Assembly: GCA_963965975.1 (NCBI GenBank)
Contig: OZ014413.1
Location: forward strand, 10,008,101-10,072,100
DNA length: 64,000 nt
From: Xestospongia bergquistia
Lineage: Eukaryota > Porifera > Demospongiae > Haplosclerida > Petrosiidae
Direction: 5' to 3'
The translations under genes were made by a program, and so were the position numbers. This document shows positions 11,602-23,916 of this stretch, in pieces (the stretch's first letter is position 1; every line of letters begins with the position of its first letter). The notes beneath the pieces were generated by a model that was not told where the DNA came from, ran no database searches, and was given only the letters and a program-made list of their open reading frames with translations.

Positions 11602-12847
11602 TTCTCAAATGTTATACTTGATAATACAGAAATCTAAAAATATAAAATACTATTCATCAACTCTTATAATTCCAAGTTGTAACAATAATTTGATATGAAC
11701 TTAACAGATTACACATAAAATAAATGAACTACTGACTGCTATATAAATGAGGGGACAATTCACTATACTGACTAATATATATTATATACAACTGTATAAT
11801 TATCACTAGTTATATGTACAGGTTGCAATTGCAAACTTATTTTTGTTGAAAAATAACATAAACTGTTGTTCTTACTACTGTTCTTTTTTTGTAGCTACAT
11901 AACCTTCAATTTCATAATACAATAGTAAATAATAGTATTATGTTTATATTTTTAATAATTATGCAACCTGTATACACTGTATTAGTTAAATAAATTTGCA
12001 AACAATTAATTTTAACATTTTTGGCATATAATTTATACATAATATATAATGATTCATAATAATTAATTATATGATCTGTTTTAAAATAATAAACCACTTT
12101 TGTCAAACTATTGGTGTATGTATTTACATATATTTGAGACTTTAGACAAGACATGTAGTGACACTGGTAGTCTACAACTATAGACTGTGGTTACCAGTTA
12201 ACATTATATACCTATAATTCAGCAACAACCTAATCTTAACTTGTAAAACACAGCCTATAGTTGTAGCCTACCAGTGTCTAAAGTCTCAAATACATGTAAT
12301 GTTATACACCAATACTATCAGTGTGACAGTATATAGTATTTTGTATGTGACCTGATTTGTGAAAAGGGACCATTTCTATTAAAACAGTTTTCTGTACATA
12401 TAGTGCTGCTATTTATACACAACCATGCATTTTCAGTGGATGTTGGCTATATTATATCTCAGTTGAAAAACAATTATTTTTATATTACTGTCAATGAATA
12501 AAAAACTTAGTATAGTAAATATTATCATAAAAAAATTATGCTAAGTGTTTTTTGATAAATGTTTGACAGAAGTGATTTGTTATTGCAAAACAGATCACAT
12601 ATATGCATATTATACATTGTATATATATATATAAATTATATGCATAATTGTATAGGTGTATACAATAAAGTATATATAAATTCATTAAAGTGAATTGTTT
12701 TGCATTTACCTGCAAAGTAGTTTATTTATTTTATGTGTAACGTGTTAAGTTCATATCAGATTATTGTTACAGTTTGAAATTGTAGGAGTTGATGAGTAGT
12801 ATTATGAGTTTTTTGGTTACTGTGTCTTCAAGTAAAACATTTTAGAA
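11602..12847. promoter_or_regulatory. head-to-head double upstream region
   Basis: Two copies of the transporter upstream region face each other. 11,602-12,220 is reverse-complementary to the type seen at 1,250-1,837. About 12,240-12,847 is the plus-strand version leading to 12,848. The conserved TACCAG/CTGGTA block occurs in opposite orientations at ~12,160-12,205 and ~12,246-12,285, marking the inversion junction. It probably arose by inversion or inverted duplication. Confidence 0.5.
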
Positions 12848-13793
12848 ATGGCAAGTCATCAGTCAAGATTCTCTATTCACTTCTGTCGTTTCTCTTCACG
12901 AACATCTAATTTGGTAATTCTCGGGGATGCTCTAATGTACAACTTCATTGTATTTCTGAGATATTATGAGGCTACTATCTACAGCAATGCTCAACAAAGT
13001 CAGACACCAAGTAGTGCCAGTAATATTGTCTTTAATAATGGATATTGTATGCTCTTCTTTTTGTTCTCATTACTTGGACTGATAGCTGATGTATGGACAG
13101 GATGTTATAAGATCATTGTTACTAGCATCTATTGTGCTTTTTTGCTTGGATAGTTTCTGGTGTGAATTTTATTATAATTACATATTGGTCAAATGTTCCA
13201 TTATTTTATGTAATACTTGTACTTGGATGTTTGTGTGCTACCATTGGATATACAGGGCTTCGAGCTAACATAGTTCAGTTCAATCTTGATCAGGTTGTGG
13301 GAGCTTCAGCAGATGAACTAAGTGCTATCATATACTGGCATAGTATTAATGTGCCAGTTGTATTCACTATATTTCAAATTGGACGATGCTCTTTTCATTT
13401 TTTTCTTTATTATTGTTTGTAGTGATGGGAGTAATAGTGTCTGTGGTATTAATAACTCATTCATTTTTCAAACATTGGCTGGAAACTACTCCTCTTATTA
13501 TCAATCCTATCAAGTTGATTGCTAAAGTACTCAACTATGCCAGGAAGAACAAGTACCCAAGGAATCGTAGTGCCTTGACCTACTGGGAGGAGAACTACCC
13601 TTCACAACTAGACCTAGGTAAAGGAAGTAGAAAATGTGAAGACAGTGTTACGTATGATTCCTCTGATGATTTGTATTGTTGGACTCAGCTGTGCAGATGA
13701 AGTATACTGGAATATAATGGAGGGTGTTGATCTTATTAATTCATCTTTTAAATCTTGCTTCATTTCAAATGATATAATAAAGTTTATAAGTCC
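12848..13793 (+). pseudogene. POT/SLC15-like transporter pseudogene
   Basis: The start codon and N-terminus are conserved (MASHQSRFSIHFC, GDALMYN). There is a 1-nt deletion near 13,128 in TM3 and another near 13,405 in TM6. A deletion of about 29 nt near 13,620 removes the KEKYGGPFTEE loop. The gene stops at TM8 (~13,793), where it is fused to a minus-strand decarboxylase remnant. At least four independent lesions make this a dead gene. The 3' part was copied to 422-501. Confidence 0.9.
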
Positions 13794-14074
13794 ATTTCTT
13801 CAAATCTCTAATGAGTCAATCAATAAATGTCCATGCTTCTTCATGAGTTTCTCCTTTGTCTTGCAGTGAGACCATTAGAGGGTACCAATGAGTGGTTATA
13901 CCACCCAACCTTAGAGTTGTGATCTTCATTGACATTTGGGATGTTGGTTGGTGATACATGAAGGTCTCCTTTAGTGGATCTTGCAAGATTGTAAGAGAGC
14001 ATCCAAGGTTTCTGTTCTCGTACATAAAGAACATCTATATAAATAGTTTTATATACCTGTTCAGCCATTTCTAA
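13794..14074 (-). pseudogene. PLP decarboxylase-like remnant, N-terminal part
   Basis: Minus-strand ORFs from 14,068 and 14,034 give the same two overlapping frames as at 502-782 (MAEQVYK ... LARSTKGDLHVSPTN, then shifted ... EEAWTFID). The catalytic core is absent. This copy and the one at 502-782 derive from one duplicated segment. Confidence 0.6.
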
Positions 14075-15452
14075 AAATAAATGAAAGTGAGATATGAGTC
14101 ATATGATAATCACATGCAGGCTTCTATCATGACAGGAAATTTGATATACTGTAATCATCTTATTACTTTTTACTTAGCACATCTATAGCTCAGTGAGGTA
14201 GCTACTAATGACAAGACATGTAGTTGATTGTCAGAGCTTTAAGAGTCTTTGTAATGTCTCATTAGTTAGGTAATATATACAACACATAGTCTATTTTCTA
14301 TTTGAACTTCAATTATAAAAGGTGTGATGTTAACTACTATATTATGTATTGTGTTGCATTATTAAATATTACACTTATCCAATCACACCAGCTTACAAAG
14401 GACAGTTGATTATGTATGTTATTATATGGACTGGTTACACTAACCTATCATTTGTGATATATTGATACAAAATCCTCAACATCCACTTGCTATGTATACA
14501 ATTTCCTGTTTCCACTTCAATAATAAAAAAGTGTGGCATTGACTGTTATATTATGTGTACTACAAAGTACAAATGAACATGGATTAAGTTAAATCAACCA
14601 AAAATCAATGTCTCATTAGTTAGGTAATATATACAATATACACAACACATAGTGATGTTAACTACTATATTATGTATTATGTGCATTAAAAAAGACCTTG
14701 GATTAATTAAAGCAACTTATCTTCTGTGATATATTGGTACAACACTCTTTAGTAAAATTGTATAAGAATTAAGTCACACTCTGTGTGACATGAACTTTGA
14801 CATTGTATTTGAAAACATTGAGAATCTTCTCATTTTGGAGTTATTGTGAGAAGAAAAAGTGTCACGCCTTCTCATACCAACCATTCAGCAACAAACTTAG
14901 TAATATAATGTTAACTGGTAAACACAGTCTATAGTTGTAGCCTACCAATGTCACTACATTTCTTGTCTAAAGTCTCAAATACATGTAACTAACCACATAC
15001 ACCAACAATATGACAGAAGTGGTTTATTATTACAAAACAAGTTATATATTGTATATTAGATATAAATTATATACCAAAAATGTATAAAGGTTAAATAATT
15101 ATTAAAAATATAAACATAATACTATTAATTACTAATGTATTATGAAACTGAAGGTTATGTAGCTACACAAACAGTAGTACAATAGTAAGAACAACAGTGT
15201 ATGTTATTTTTCAACAAAAATAAGTTTGCAATTGCAACCTGTACATATAACTAGTGATAAGTATACAGTTGTATATAATATATTAGTCAGTATAGTGAAT
15301 TGTCCCCTCATTTATATAGCAGTGACTAGTTCATTTATTTTATGTGTAATATGGTATTAGTTCATATTAGATTATTGTTACAATTTGGAATAACATATAT
15401 GAATAACATTATATATGTTTTTAGGTTTCTATATTTTCAAGTATAACATAAA
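14075..15452. promoter_or_regulatory. upstream region of the transporter at 15453
   Basis: Paralogous to 783-1837 but longer, because ~14,350-14,650 contains a second, partly repeated upstream-type segment. Blocks present: GATAATCACATGCAG (~14,107), TATAAAAGGTGTGATG (~14,323), CTGGTAAACACAGTC (~14,917), and the proximal ATTAGATTATTGTTAC element (~15,365). Confidence 0.45.
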
Positions 15453-16994
15453 ATGACAGGTCATCAGTCAAGATTCTTTATTCATTTCTGTCATTTGTCT
15501 TCACAATCAGCTATTTTGGTACTTCTCTGGGATGCTCTAATGTACAGCTACCTTGTTTTTATGAGATACTTTGAGGGTACCATCTACAGCAATTTTCATC
15601 AAAGTCAGACACCAAATAGTGCCAGTAATATTGTTTTTAATAATGGATATTGTATGCTCTTCTTTATTTTCGCTATACTTGGATTGATAGCTGATGTGTG
15701 GATAGGACGTTATAAGATCATTGTTACTGGCATCTTTTTGTGCTTTTTTGCTTGGATACTTTCTGGTGTGAATTTTATTATAACAGTATATTGGGAAAAT
15801 AGTTCATTATTTTATTTATTATACGTGTTTGGATATCTTTGTGCTGTTGTTGGATATACTGGGTTTCGTGCTAACATTGTTCAGTTCAATATTGATCAAC
15901 TTGTGGGAGCTTCAGCAGATCAACTAAGTGCTATCATATATTGGCATACTATTAATGTGCCAGTTGTATTAACTATGTTTGAACTTGGACGATGTTTTTT
16001 TAATTCTTTTCTTCTATTATCATTTGTAGTGATGGGAGTAACAGTGTCTGTGGTATTAATAACTCACTCATTTTTCAAACACTGGCTGGAAACTAATCCT
16101 CTCATTATCAATACTATAAAGTTGATTACTAAAGTACTCAACTATGCCAGGAAGAACAAGTACCCAAGGAATCGTAGTGCCTTGACCTACTGGGAGGAGG
16201 ACTACCCTTCACGACTAGACCTAGGTAAGGATAAATATGGTGGACCTTTTACAGAAGAGGAAGTAGAAAATGTGAAGACAGTGTTATGTATGATTCCTCT
16301 AATGATTTGTATTGTTGGACTTAGCTGTGCTGATGAAGTATACTGGAGTATAATGAAGGGTCCTAATCCTATTAATTCATCTTTTAAATCTTGCTTCATT
16401 TCAAATAACACATTGAAGTTTGTAACTCCAGCTTTCTTACTGCTTCTCCATCAGTTCTTAATTTATCCCTGTTTCAATAAATACATTCCTAGTATGTTAA
16501 AGAGAATAGGTGTGGGACTAGTCTTTGCTTTGACAACCACATTGTCCTATGTGGTTATATTCAAGTACCAGAAGAATACCTTGTCATATTTTAATGACCT
16601 ATTACTAATTCCTCAGGTAATATTTGGTGTTGCTTTTGCACTGATTGCTCCAACATCTTTGGAGTTCACAATAGCACAGTCACCCATGCAAATGAGAGGA
16701 ATGATGGTTGGGATGTGGTTAGCCTCTTTTGGAGTTGGTTATCTCATTAATATCAATACAAAATATGCTGTTGGCTGTGATAACAATTCTATCTGTCCAA
16801 GTTTCTATTACAATATTACTAGGAGTGTTGTTATCTTTATTATACTGTTAGTATTCATAGTACTAGCTAAACGGTACAAGTTACGTGTGAGAGAGAATGA
16901 AGTCAATATAGTTCAAATTGTTGATGAACACTATGAAAGATATATGGACCAGAAAGAAGAATATGAAAGACTAATGGAACTTTCTACAGACTGA
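15453..16994 (+). CDS. POT/SLC15-like MFS transporter (intact)
   Basis: An intronless 513-residue ORF starting MTGHQSRFF. TM1 carries DALMYSY. The TM2-3 loop reads ADVWIGRYK, with Ile for the Thr of other copies. The TM4-5 segment is RANIVQFNIDQLVGASADQLS. After TM11 it reads KYAVGCDNNS in place of KYPFGCDNNS. No frameshift or stop. Its last ~140 bp and 3' flank are identical to those of the pseudogene ending at 23,916, because a crossover inside this coding region created the downstream 6.9-kb duplication. Confidence 0.87.
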   Translation: MTGHQSRFFIHFCHLSSQSAILVLLWDALMYSYLVFMRYFEGTIYSNFHQSQTPNSASNIVFNNGYCMLFFIFAILGLIADVWIGRYKIIVTGIFLCFFAWILSGVNFIITVYWENSSLFYLLYVFGYLCAVVGYTGFRANIVQFNIDQLVGASADQLSAIIYWHTINVPVVLTMFELGRCFFNSFLLLSFVVMGVTVSVVLITHSFFKHWLETNPLIINTIKLITKVLNYARKNKYPRNRSALTYWEEDYPSRLDLGKDKYGGPFTEEEVENVKTVLCMIPLMICIVGLSCADEVYWSIMKGPNPINSSFKSCFISNNTLKFVTPAFLLLLHQFLIYPCFNKYIPSMLKRIGVGLVFALTTTLSYVVIFKYQKNTLSYFNDLLLIPQVIFGVAFALIAPTSLEFTIAQSPMQMRGMMVGMWLASFGVGYLININTKYAVGCDNNSICPSFYYNITRSVVIFIILLVFIVLAKRYKLRVRENEVNIVQIVDEHYERYMDQKEEYERLMELSTD

Positions 16995-19712
16995 TACTTT
17001 GTTTTTTAAATTATCATGCATAATTATGTTAGTTGTTATGACAAATAGAGTGGTTGCTATTTTAACACATTATATAATTTGATGACATGTTTAAATTATT
17101 GATGGCCATCATTAATTTTTTTTAAATTTAAGTTGACTGAAATCTTTTTTTCTTTTACATATAATCTTCTATTGGTGGGACTATAGTATACCACACTCAT
17201 AAACAACTAATAATGTCTAGTCAGTTTATATCTCATTACATCTAACAAAATGTATTGTTGTTCCATTTTGTGTAAAACTATAAAAGATATAAAAAATTAA
17301 TGTGTGACAATGTTAGATTGAGAAAATCAATAACATTAAAATAACTGACTTTCATTGATTATACTAGCTTATAAGCTGAATTTTAATTGACTGACAATTA
17401 AATTTTAACTGATATTAAATATACAGCTGATACCTCACATAATTAATTATCATAGAATTATTGTAAATAATATGTAAACAAATGGACAAATATATATTAG
17501 TAATGGATACATATTTATTAGTAATAAATACATATTTATTAGTAAGGAATACTCGTACAGATTAATGGAAACTGTTCTTAGTTTCAAAATGACTTGTAAT
17601 GAAAAAATTTTTAAAAAATGAGAAAAGATGTAACAATAGCTATGCAAAAAATAAAATAAACAATATATTAGTCTGTAAAAAATCATTGTATTAGTAGACA
17701 AACCTTTAAAATTAAGGAAGGAATTTTGGCTACAACTTCAAAATTGAATAATTTCAGTTCATGTATTCTGGATTGCACCATCTATGAGAAACCAGAAACC
17801 CTTACGTCAGTGTTGTCTTGAACTTTAGATCACCTTGTATAGTCAGACATATATTAGTTAGAAGAATATTTTGATTATATATTAAATCATAGATCTCCTT
17901 GAATAGTCAGACATATACTCTAATGTTGAATGTACATAATGCTGAGAAATATGTTGATATTCATCTGCTTTTCAGATGAGAATGGTAGGCAATAAGTTAT
18001 GTGAAAAACCTATTACATACCCATATCTGTTATACTTTTTTTATTCTTACTTCCAGCGTAATATTAGTTATAAAAATATTTTGATTATATATATATATAT
18101 ATATATATTAAATCATAGCAGATGACAAACAAACATTTATAGCCCTAACCTTCCAGCTCTTACTTAATGTCCTTCCATGTCATGTTCTTTGCCATGTTGG
18201 CTATTAGATTGAATTTGTGCATGAGTCTCAATTTTAGCAAAATATAATGTATTTGACATGAAAAGTATTTCTATGTCACATGACTTCAAATATAGCTGTA
18301 TATAGTCATAGCAGCTGACAAACAAGCATCTATAGCCTTAACCTTTAAGCTCTTCCTTAATGCACTAACTTGTCATCTTCTTTTCCATGTCAAATATCAG
18401 ATTGAACTTGTGCAGGAGTCTGAATTTTATCTAAAAATATATAATGTATTTGACATGAAACAACATTGTCTATGTAACATGACCTTGAATAAAGGACATG
18501 TATTCACAGTGTGAAAATCTATCATATTCCTTGTATGTATCATAGATCTGCATTGACTCACAATAAATTTGAGTTGACTTGTAAATATACAATGTTGTAT
18601 GTTAATAACATTTGTTAATAATTATGAGTTATATGATGATCACATGCAGCCTTCTATTATGACAGGAAATTTGATATACTGTGATTACTTTTAACATCTC
18701 ATCAATTTTAACTGCCACATCTATAGATTAGTGAGGTGCTACTAATGACAAGTCATGTAGATGATTGTCAGAGCTTTGAGATTTTTGATTAGATAGATAA
18801 TATCTACTTACTATGTACACAACACATAATCTATTTCTATTTGCACTTCAATTATAAAAAGGTGTGATGTTAACTACTATATAATGTATTATGTATACTA
18901 AAAATGACCATGGATTAATTAAATCAACCTATTATTTGTGATATATTAATACAACATCCTTTAGTAAATTGTATAAAAATTATGTCACACTCTGTGACAT
19001 GAACTTTGACATTGTATTTGAAAATATTGAGAATCTTGTCATTTTAAAGTTGTTGTGAGGAGAAGAAAAAGTGTCATGCCATTTCATACCTACCATTCAG
19101 CAACAAACTTAATGATATAATGTTAACTGTTAAACACAACCTATAGTTGTAGACTACCAATGTCACTACATATCTTGTTTAAAGTCTCAAATATATGTAA
19201 ATACATACAGCAACAGTTTGACAGAAGTGGTTTGTTATTGCAAAAGAAGTTATATATTATGCATTATTAAATAAATTATATACAAAAATTGTAAAAATTG
19301 ATTGATTCCAAATTGATTTAATTAATACAGAGTATACAGGTTAGATAATTATGAAACAATATAAACATAATACTATTAATTACTAATGTATTATGAAATT
19401 GAATGTTTAGTAGCTACACAAACAGTAGTACATTAGTAAGAACAACAGTTTAGGTTATTTTTCAACAAAAATAAGTTTGCAATTGCAACCTGTACATACA
19501 ACTAGTAATAATTATACAGTTGTATATAATATCTTAGTCAGTATAGTGAATTATCCTCTCATTTATATAGCAGTCAGTTGTTCATTTATTTTATGTGTAA
19601 TCTGTTAAATTCATATCAGATTATTGTTAAATTGGGAATTATAAGAGTTGATTAATATATAGCATTATATATTTTTTAGATTTCTGTATTATCAAGTATA
19701 ACATTTAAAAAA
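16995..19712. other. long spacer: 3' flank, then upstream region
   Basis: No gene supported. About 17,000-17,750 is 3' flank. 17,750-17,860 holds a short minus-strand scrap resembling the decarboxylase remnant at 3,640. 17,870-18,620 is the recurrent spacer block with a (TA)n run near 18,089-18,109. 18,640-19,712 is the upstream region of the next transporter, with GATGATCACATGCAG (~18,635), TATAAAAAGGTGTGATG (~18,855) and CTGTTAAACACAACC (~19,126). Confidence 0.55.
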
Positions 19713-21251
19713 ATGACAAGTTGTCGGTCAAGATTCTTCATTCATTTCTGTCATTTGTCTTCAAGATCAGCTATTTTGGTAATTGTATGGGATGCTCTAA
19801 TGTACAGCTATATGTTCTTTATGAGATACTTTGAGGGTACCATATACAGCAATGTTCAGCAAAGTGAGACACCAAAAAGTGCCAGTAATATTGTCTTTAA
19901 TAATGGATATTGTATGCTCTTCTTTATTCATTTTTTGCTTGGATTGATAGCTGATGTGTGGACAGGACGTTATAAGATCATTGTTACTGGTATCTTTTTG
20001 TGCTTTTTTGCTTGGATAATTTCTGGTGTGAATTTTATTATAACAGTATATTGGCAAAATAAATTATTATTCTATATAATATATGTATTTGGATATCTTT
20101 GTGCAGTTGTTGGATATACTGGGTTTCGAGCAAATATTGTTCAGTTCAATATTGATCAACTTGTGGGAGCTTCAGCAGATCAACTAAGTGCTATCATATA
20201 CTGGCATAGTATTAGTATACCAGTTGTATTCATTTTATTTGAACTAGGACGATGTTCTTTTCATTATTTTCTTATGATATCATTCATAACATCAGGAGTA
20301 ACAGTATCTGTGGTATTAATAACTCATTCATTTTTCAAACACTTGCTGGAAACTACTCCTCTCATTATCAATCCTATCAAATTGATTGCTAAAGTACTCA
20401 ACTATGCCAGAAAGTACAAGTACCCAAGGAATCGTAGTGCCTTGACCTACTGGGAGGAGGACTACCCTTCACGACTAGACCTAGGTAAGGAGAAATATGG
20501 TGGACCTTTTACAGAAGAGGAAGTAGAAAATGTGAAGACAGTGTTACGTATGATTCCTCTGATGATTTGTATTGTTGGACTTAGCTGTACTGATGAAGTA
20601 TACTGGAGTATAATGAAGGGTGCTAATCATAATTCATCTTATAAATCTTGCTTCGTTTCAAATAACACTATGACGTATGTAACTGCAGCTTTCTTACTGT
20701 TTCTCCATCAGTTCTTCATTTATCCCTGTTTCAACAAATACATTCCCAGTATGTTGAAGAGAATAGGTGTGGGACTAGTCTTTGGTTTGGCAACTACATT
20801 GTCCTATGCAGTTATATTCAAGTACCAGAGGAATACCTTGTCATATTTCAATAACCTATTATTAATTCCTCAGATATTTTATGGTGTTGCTTTTGCATTG
20901 ATTGTTCCAACATCTTTGGAGTTCACAATAGCACAATCTCCTGTACAAATGAGAGGGATGATGGTTGGGATGTGGTTAGCTTGTTTTGTAGTTGGTTATC
21001 TCATTAATAACAATACAAAATATCCTTTTGGCTGTGATGATAATTCTATCTGTCCAAGTTTTTATTACAACATTACTAGGAGTGTTGTTATCTTTATTAT
21101 ACTGTTAGTATTCGTAGTACTAGCTAAACGGTACAAGTTACGTGTGAGAGAGAATGAAGTCAATATACTTCAAATTGTTGATGAACACTATGAAAGATAT
21201 ATGAACCAGAAAGAAGAATATGAAGGACAAATTGGACTTTCTACTGAATAA
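19713..21251 (+). CDS. POT/SLC15-like MFS transporter (intact)
   Basis: An intronless 512-residue ORF starting MTSCRSRFF. DALMYSY in TM1 is followed by YMFFMRYFEGTIYSN. TM2 is unusual (FFIHFLLGLIADVW). The loop after TM7 reads KGANHNSSYKS, one codon shorter than KGPNPINSSFKS elsewhere. After TM11 it reads INNNTKYPFGCDDNS. There is no lesion. The protein is identical to the one encoded at 26,635-28,173 in the second copy of the 6.9-kb duplication. Confidence 0.87.
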   Translation: MTSCRSRFFIHFCHLSSRSAILVIVWDALMYSYMFFMRYFEGTIYSNVQQSETPKSASNIVFNNGYCMLFFIHFLLGLIADVWTGRYKIIVTGIFLCFFAWIISGVNFIITVYWQNKLLFYIIYVFGYLCAVVGYTGFRANIVQFNIDQLVGASADQLSAIIYWHSISIPVVFILFELGRCSFHYFLMISFITSGVTVSVVLITHSFFKHLLETTPLIINPIKLIAKVLNYARKYKYPRNRSALTYWEEDYPSRLDLGKEKYGGPFTEEEVENVKTVLRMIPLMICIVGLSCTDEVYWSIMKGANHNSSYKSCFVSNNTMTYVTAAFLLFLHQFFIYPCFNKYIPSMLKRIGVGLVFGLATTLSYAVIFKYQRNTLSYFNNLLLIPQIFYGVAFALIVPTSLEFTIAQSPVQMRGMMVGMWLACFVVGYLINNNTKYPFGCDDNSICPSFYYNITRSVVIFIILLVFVVLAKRYKLRVRENEVNILQIVDEHYERYMNQKEEYEGQIGLSTE

Positions 21252-21714
21252 TACAAAGCTTCAAACAGATTCAATATTGTGTTAGTTTTGTTGTGATAAA
21301 TAGAGTGGTTGTGATTTTAACACATTATATATATTTGATGACATTTAAATTATTGATGATCGTCATTAAGTTTGTTAAATATCAAGTTGAACTATATATA
21401 TATATATAGTTAATTATATTTGATGATACATTAAATTACTGATGGCCATTATTATTTTAAAAAATTTAAGTTGGCCAAAATCTTTTTTTACATATATTGG
21501 TCGGGATAAAGTAGACCACACACATAAACAACTAATAATGTTCTAGTCAGTTAATATATCATTTGATTTCGTGTAAAGCTATGAAAGATTTTATAAGGTG
21601 TGACAAATTTAGATTGAGAACGTCAATAGCATTTGACTGACAATTAAAAGCTAACTAATATAAAATGTACAGCTGATGTATACCACATAATTGTTATGAT
21701 GGAATTATGAGGTA

Positions 21715-21830
21715 CCCAGAACACAACAGTCATCATTTTACTGGATCTTTCAAGAGTAGGGAGAGTATCTTTCCAAGGTTTACGAGGAACAATTAGTATT
21801 GTAAATTTGTTCAGCAATTCCAATTTTAAT
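21715..21830 (-). pseudogene. PLP decarboxylase-like remnant, short N-terminal scrap
   Basis: Minus-strand similarity to the N-terminal region of the better copies (the segment containing TIHYIV/LRRPK-type residues and an ELLNKF end), with no open frame. Recognised only by position and by comparison with 41,330-41,505 and 51,815-52,120. Confidence 0.4.
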
Positions 21831-22475
21831 GAAGAGTCATATGATGATCACATGCAGCCTTCTCTCATGACAGGAAATTTGGTACACTGTGATTACTTTT
21901 AACGTCTAATTAATTTTCACTTAGGATATAGTGAGGTAACTACTAATGACAAGACATGTAGTTAATTTTGATATTCTGTGTAATGTATCATTAGATAGGG
22001 AATATCCACTTACTATATACACAATACATAGTCTATTTCTATTTGCACCACAATTATAAAAAGTTGTGATGTTAATACTATATTATGTATATGTGTACTA
22101 AAAATGACCATGGACTGGTTAAATCAACCTATTATTTTTGTGATATATTAATGCAACACCTTAACACTCTTTAGTAATTATACAAAAATTTATGTCTCAC
22201 CTTTTGTGACATGAACTTTGACATTATAATATTTGAAAACATCGATTTTGAAGTTATTTTGGGAAAGAAATAAAAGTATAACATCCTCTCATACTGTCAT
22301 ACTGACCCACAGTAGCAGACTTAATGATACATTGTTAACTGGTAAACACAACCTATAGTTGTAGACTACCAGTATCACTACATGTCTTGTCTAAAGTCAC
22401 AAAAATGTGTAACTATATATATATATATATAATATCTGTATAAAATTATATATGTGTGTGTGTGTGTGTGCAACA

Positions 22476-22673
22476 AGAAACCACTTCAGTAAAACATTTG
22501 TTACATGATTTATGAAAAAGAACAAAAACTTGCTAAAACACCTCAAAAAACACTTTTTGTATACATACAGTTACCATCAATAGTTGTGTATATATACAAA
22601 CCTTTTTAAAGGTGTTTAAACAATGGTTCCTTTTCATAAATCATGTGACAAATGTTTTGTCAGAAGTAGTCCC
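22476..22673. mobile_element. fold-back (MITE-like) element
   Basis: Imperfect inverted repeat. The left arm has AAACCACTTCAGTAAAACAT and ATGATTTATGAAAAAGAAC; the right arm has the complements GTTCCTTTTCATAAATCAT and ATGTTTTGTCAGAAGTAGT. Close copies occur at 29,398-29,595, 38,667-38,863 and 43,767-43,964, and a decayed relative at ~58,300-58,446. It has no coding capacity. Its place upstream of transporter copies may simply reflect co-duplication. Confidence 0.6.
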
Positions 22674-22805
22674 TAATTACAAATAATATATATTATATAT
22701 ATATACATAATATATATATTATGATAATATAGCTATATATAATACCTCAATAGATAAAGTGAATTATCATACGGTTTCTGTAGTTTCAAGTATAACATTT
22801 GAGAA

Positions 22806-23916
22806 ATGGCAAGTCGTCAATCAACAATCTCTATTCAGTGCTGTTGTTTGTCTTCACGATCAGCTATCTTGGTACTTGTCTGGGATGCTCTAATGTATAA
22901 CTACATTATGTTTATGAGATACTTTGCAGCTACAGAATACAGCAATGTTCAATAAAGTCAGACACCAAGTAGTACCACTAATATTGTTTTTGATATTGGA
23001 TATTGTATGCTTTTCTTTTTGTTCTTATTATCAATCCTATCAAGTTGATTGCTAAAGTACTCAACTATGCCAGGAAGAACAAGTACCCAAGGAATCGTAG
23101 TGCCTTGACCTACTGGGAGGAGGACTACCCTTCCCGACTAGACCTAGGTAAAGAAAAATATGGTGGTCCTTTTACAGAAGAGGAAGTAGAAAATGTGAAG
23201 ACAGTGTTACGTATGATTCCTCTGATGATTTGTACTGTTGGACTAACCTGTGCTGAGAAGTATACTGGAATATAATAAAGGGTCCTAATCCTAATAATTC
23301 ATCTTTTAAATCTTACTTTGTTTTAAATAACACAATGGCGTATGTAACAGCAGCATTCTTACTGCTTCTCCATCAACTCTTTGTTTATCCTTGTTTCAAT
23401 AAATACATTCCTAGTATGTTGAAGAGAATAGGTGTGGGATTAGTCTTTGCTTTGGCAACCACATTGTCCTATGTGGTTATATTCAAGTACCAGAAGAATA
23501 CCTTGTCATATTTCAATGATCTATTATTAATTCCTCAGATATTGTATGGTGTTGCTTTTGCATTGATTGTTCCAACATCTTTGGAGTTCACAATAGTACA
23601 GTCTCCCATACAAATGAGAGGGATGATGGTTGGGATGTGGTTAGCCTCTCTTGGAGTTGGGTATCTCATTAATATCAATACAAAATATCCTTTTGGCTGT
23701 GATAACAATTCTATCTGTCCAAGTTACTATTACTACATTACTAGGAGTGTTGTTATCTTTATTATACTGTTAATATTCATAGTACTAGCTAAACGGTACA
23801 AGTTACGTGTGAGAGAGAATGAAGTCAATATAGTTCAAATTGTTGATGAACACTATGAAAGATATATGGACCAGAAAGAAGAATATGAAAGACTAATGGA
23901 ACTTTCTACAGACTGA
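22806..23916 (+). pseudogene. POT/SLC15-like transporter pseudogene
   Basis: Starts MASRQSTISIQCCC and keeps DALMYN. Codon 50 is TAA (22953-22955), which aligns one codon short of the usual QQSQ. At ~23,030 about 430 bp are missing, joining TM2 directly to IINPIKLIAKV before TM7. A 1-nt deletion near 23,254 breaks ADEVYW. The remaining open stretch (23,335-23,916) encodes TM8-TM12. The last ~120 bp come from the 15,453 gene by crossover, hence the ending LMELSTD against LMGLSVD in copy 2. Confidence 0.92.

Larger units (their letters stand above)
21252..22805. other. spacer with decarboxylase scrap, upstream region and fold-back element
   Basis: 21,252-21,710 is 3' flank. 21,715-21,830 is a short minus-strand remnant matching the decarboxylase N-terminus. 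Then come the upstream blocks: GATGATCACATGCAG (~21,844), TATAAAAAGTTGTGATG (~22,054) and CTGGTAAACACAACC (~22,338). A (TG)n run and a fold-back element precede the pseudogene. Confidence 0.55.
16852..23793 (+). repeat. tandem duplication, copy 1 (6,922-bp period)
   Basis: Identical, as far as could be followed, to sequence 6,922 bp downstream, including microsatellites. It holds the 3' end of the 15,453 gene, its flank, the intact transporter at 19,713 and most of the pseudogene at 22,806. The edges are defined by G/A at 16,851/23,773 and C/T at 23,794/30,716, so the junction lies in the shared 20 bp at 23,774-23,793. Confidence 0.9.
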
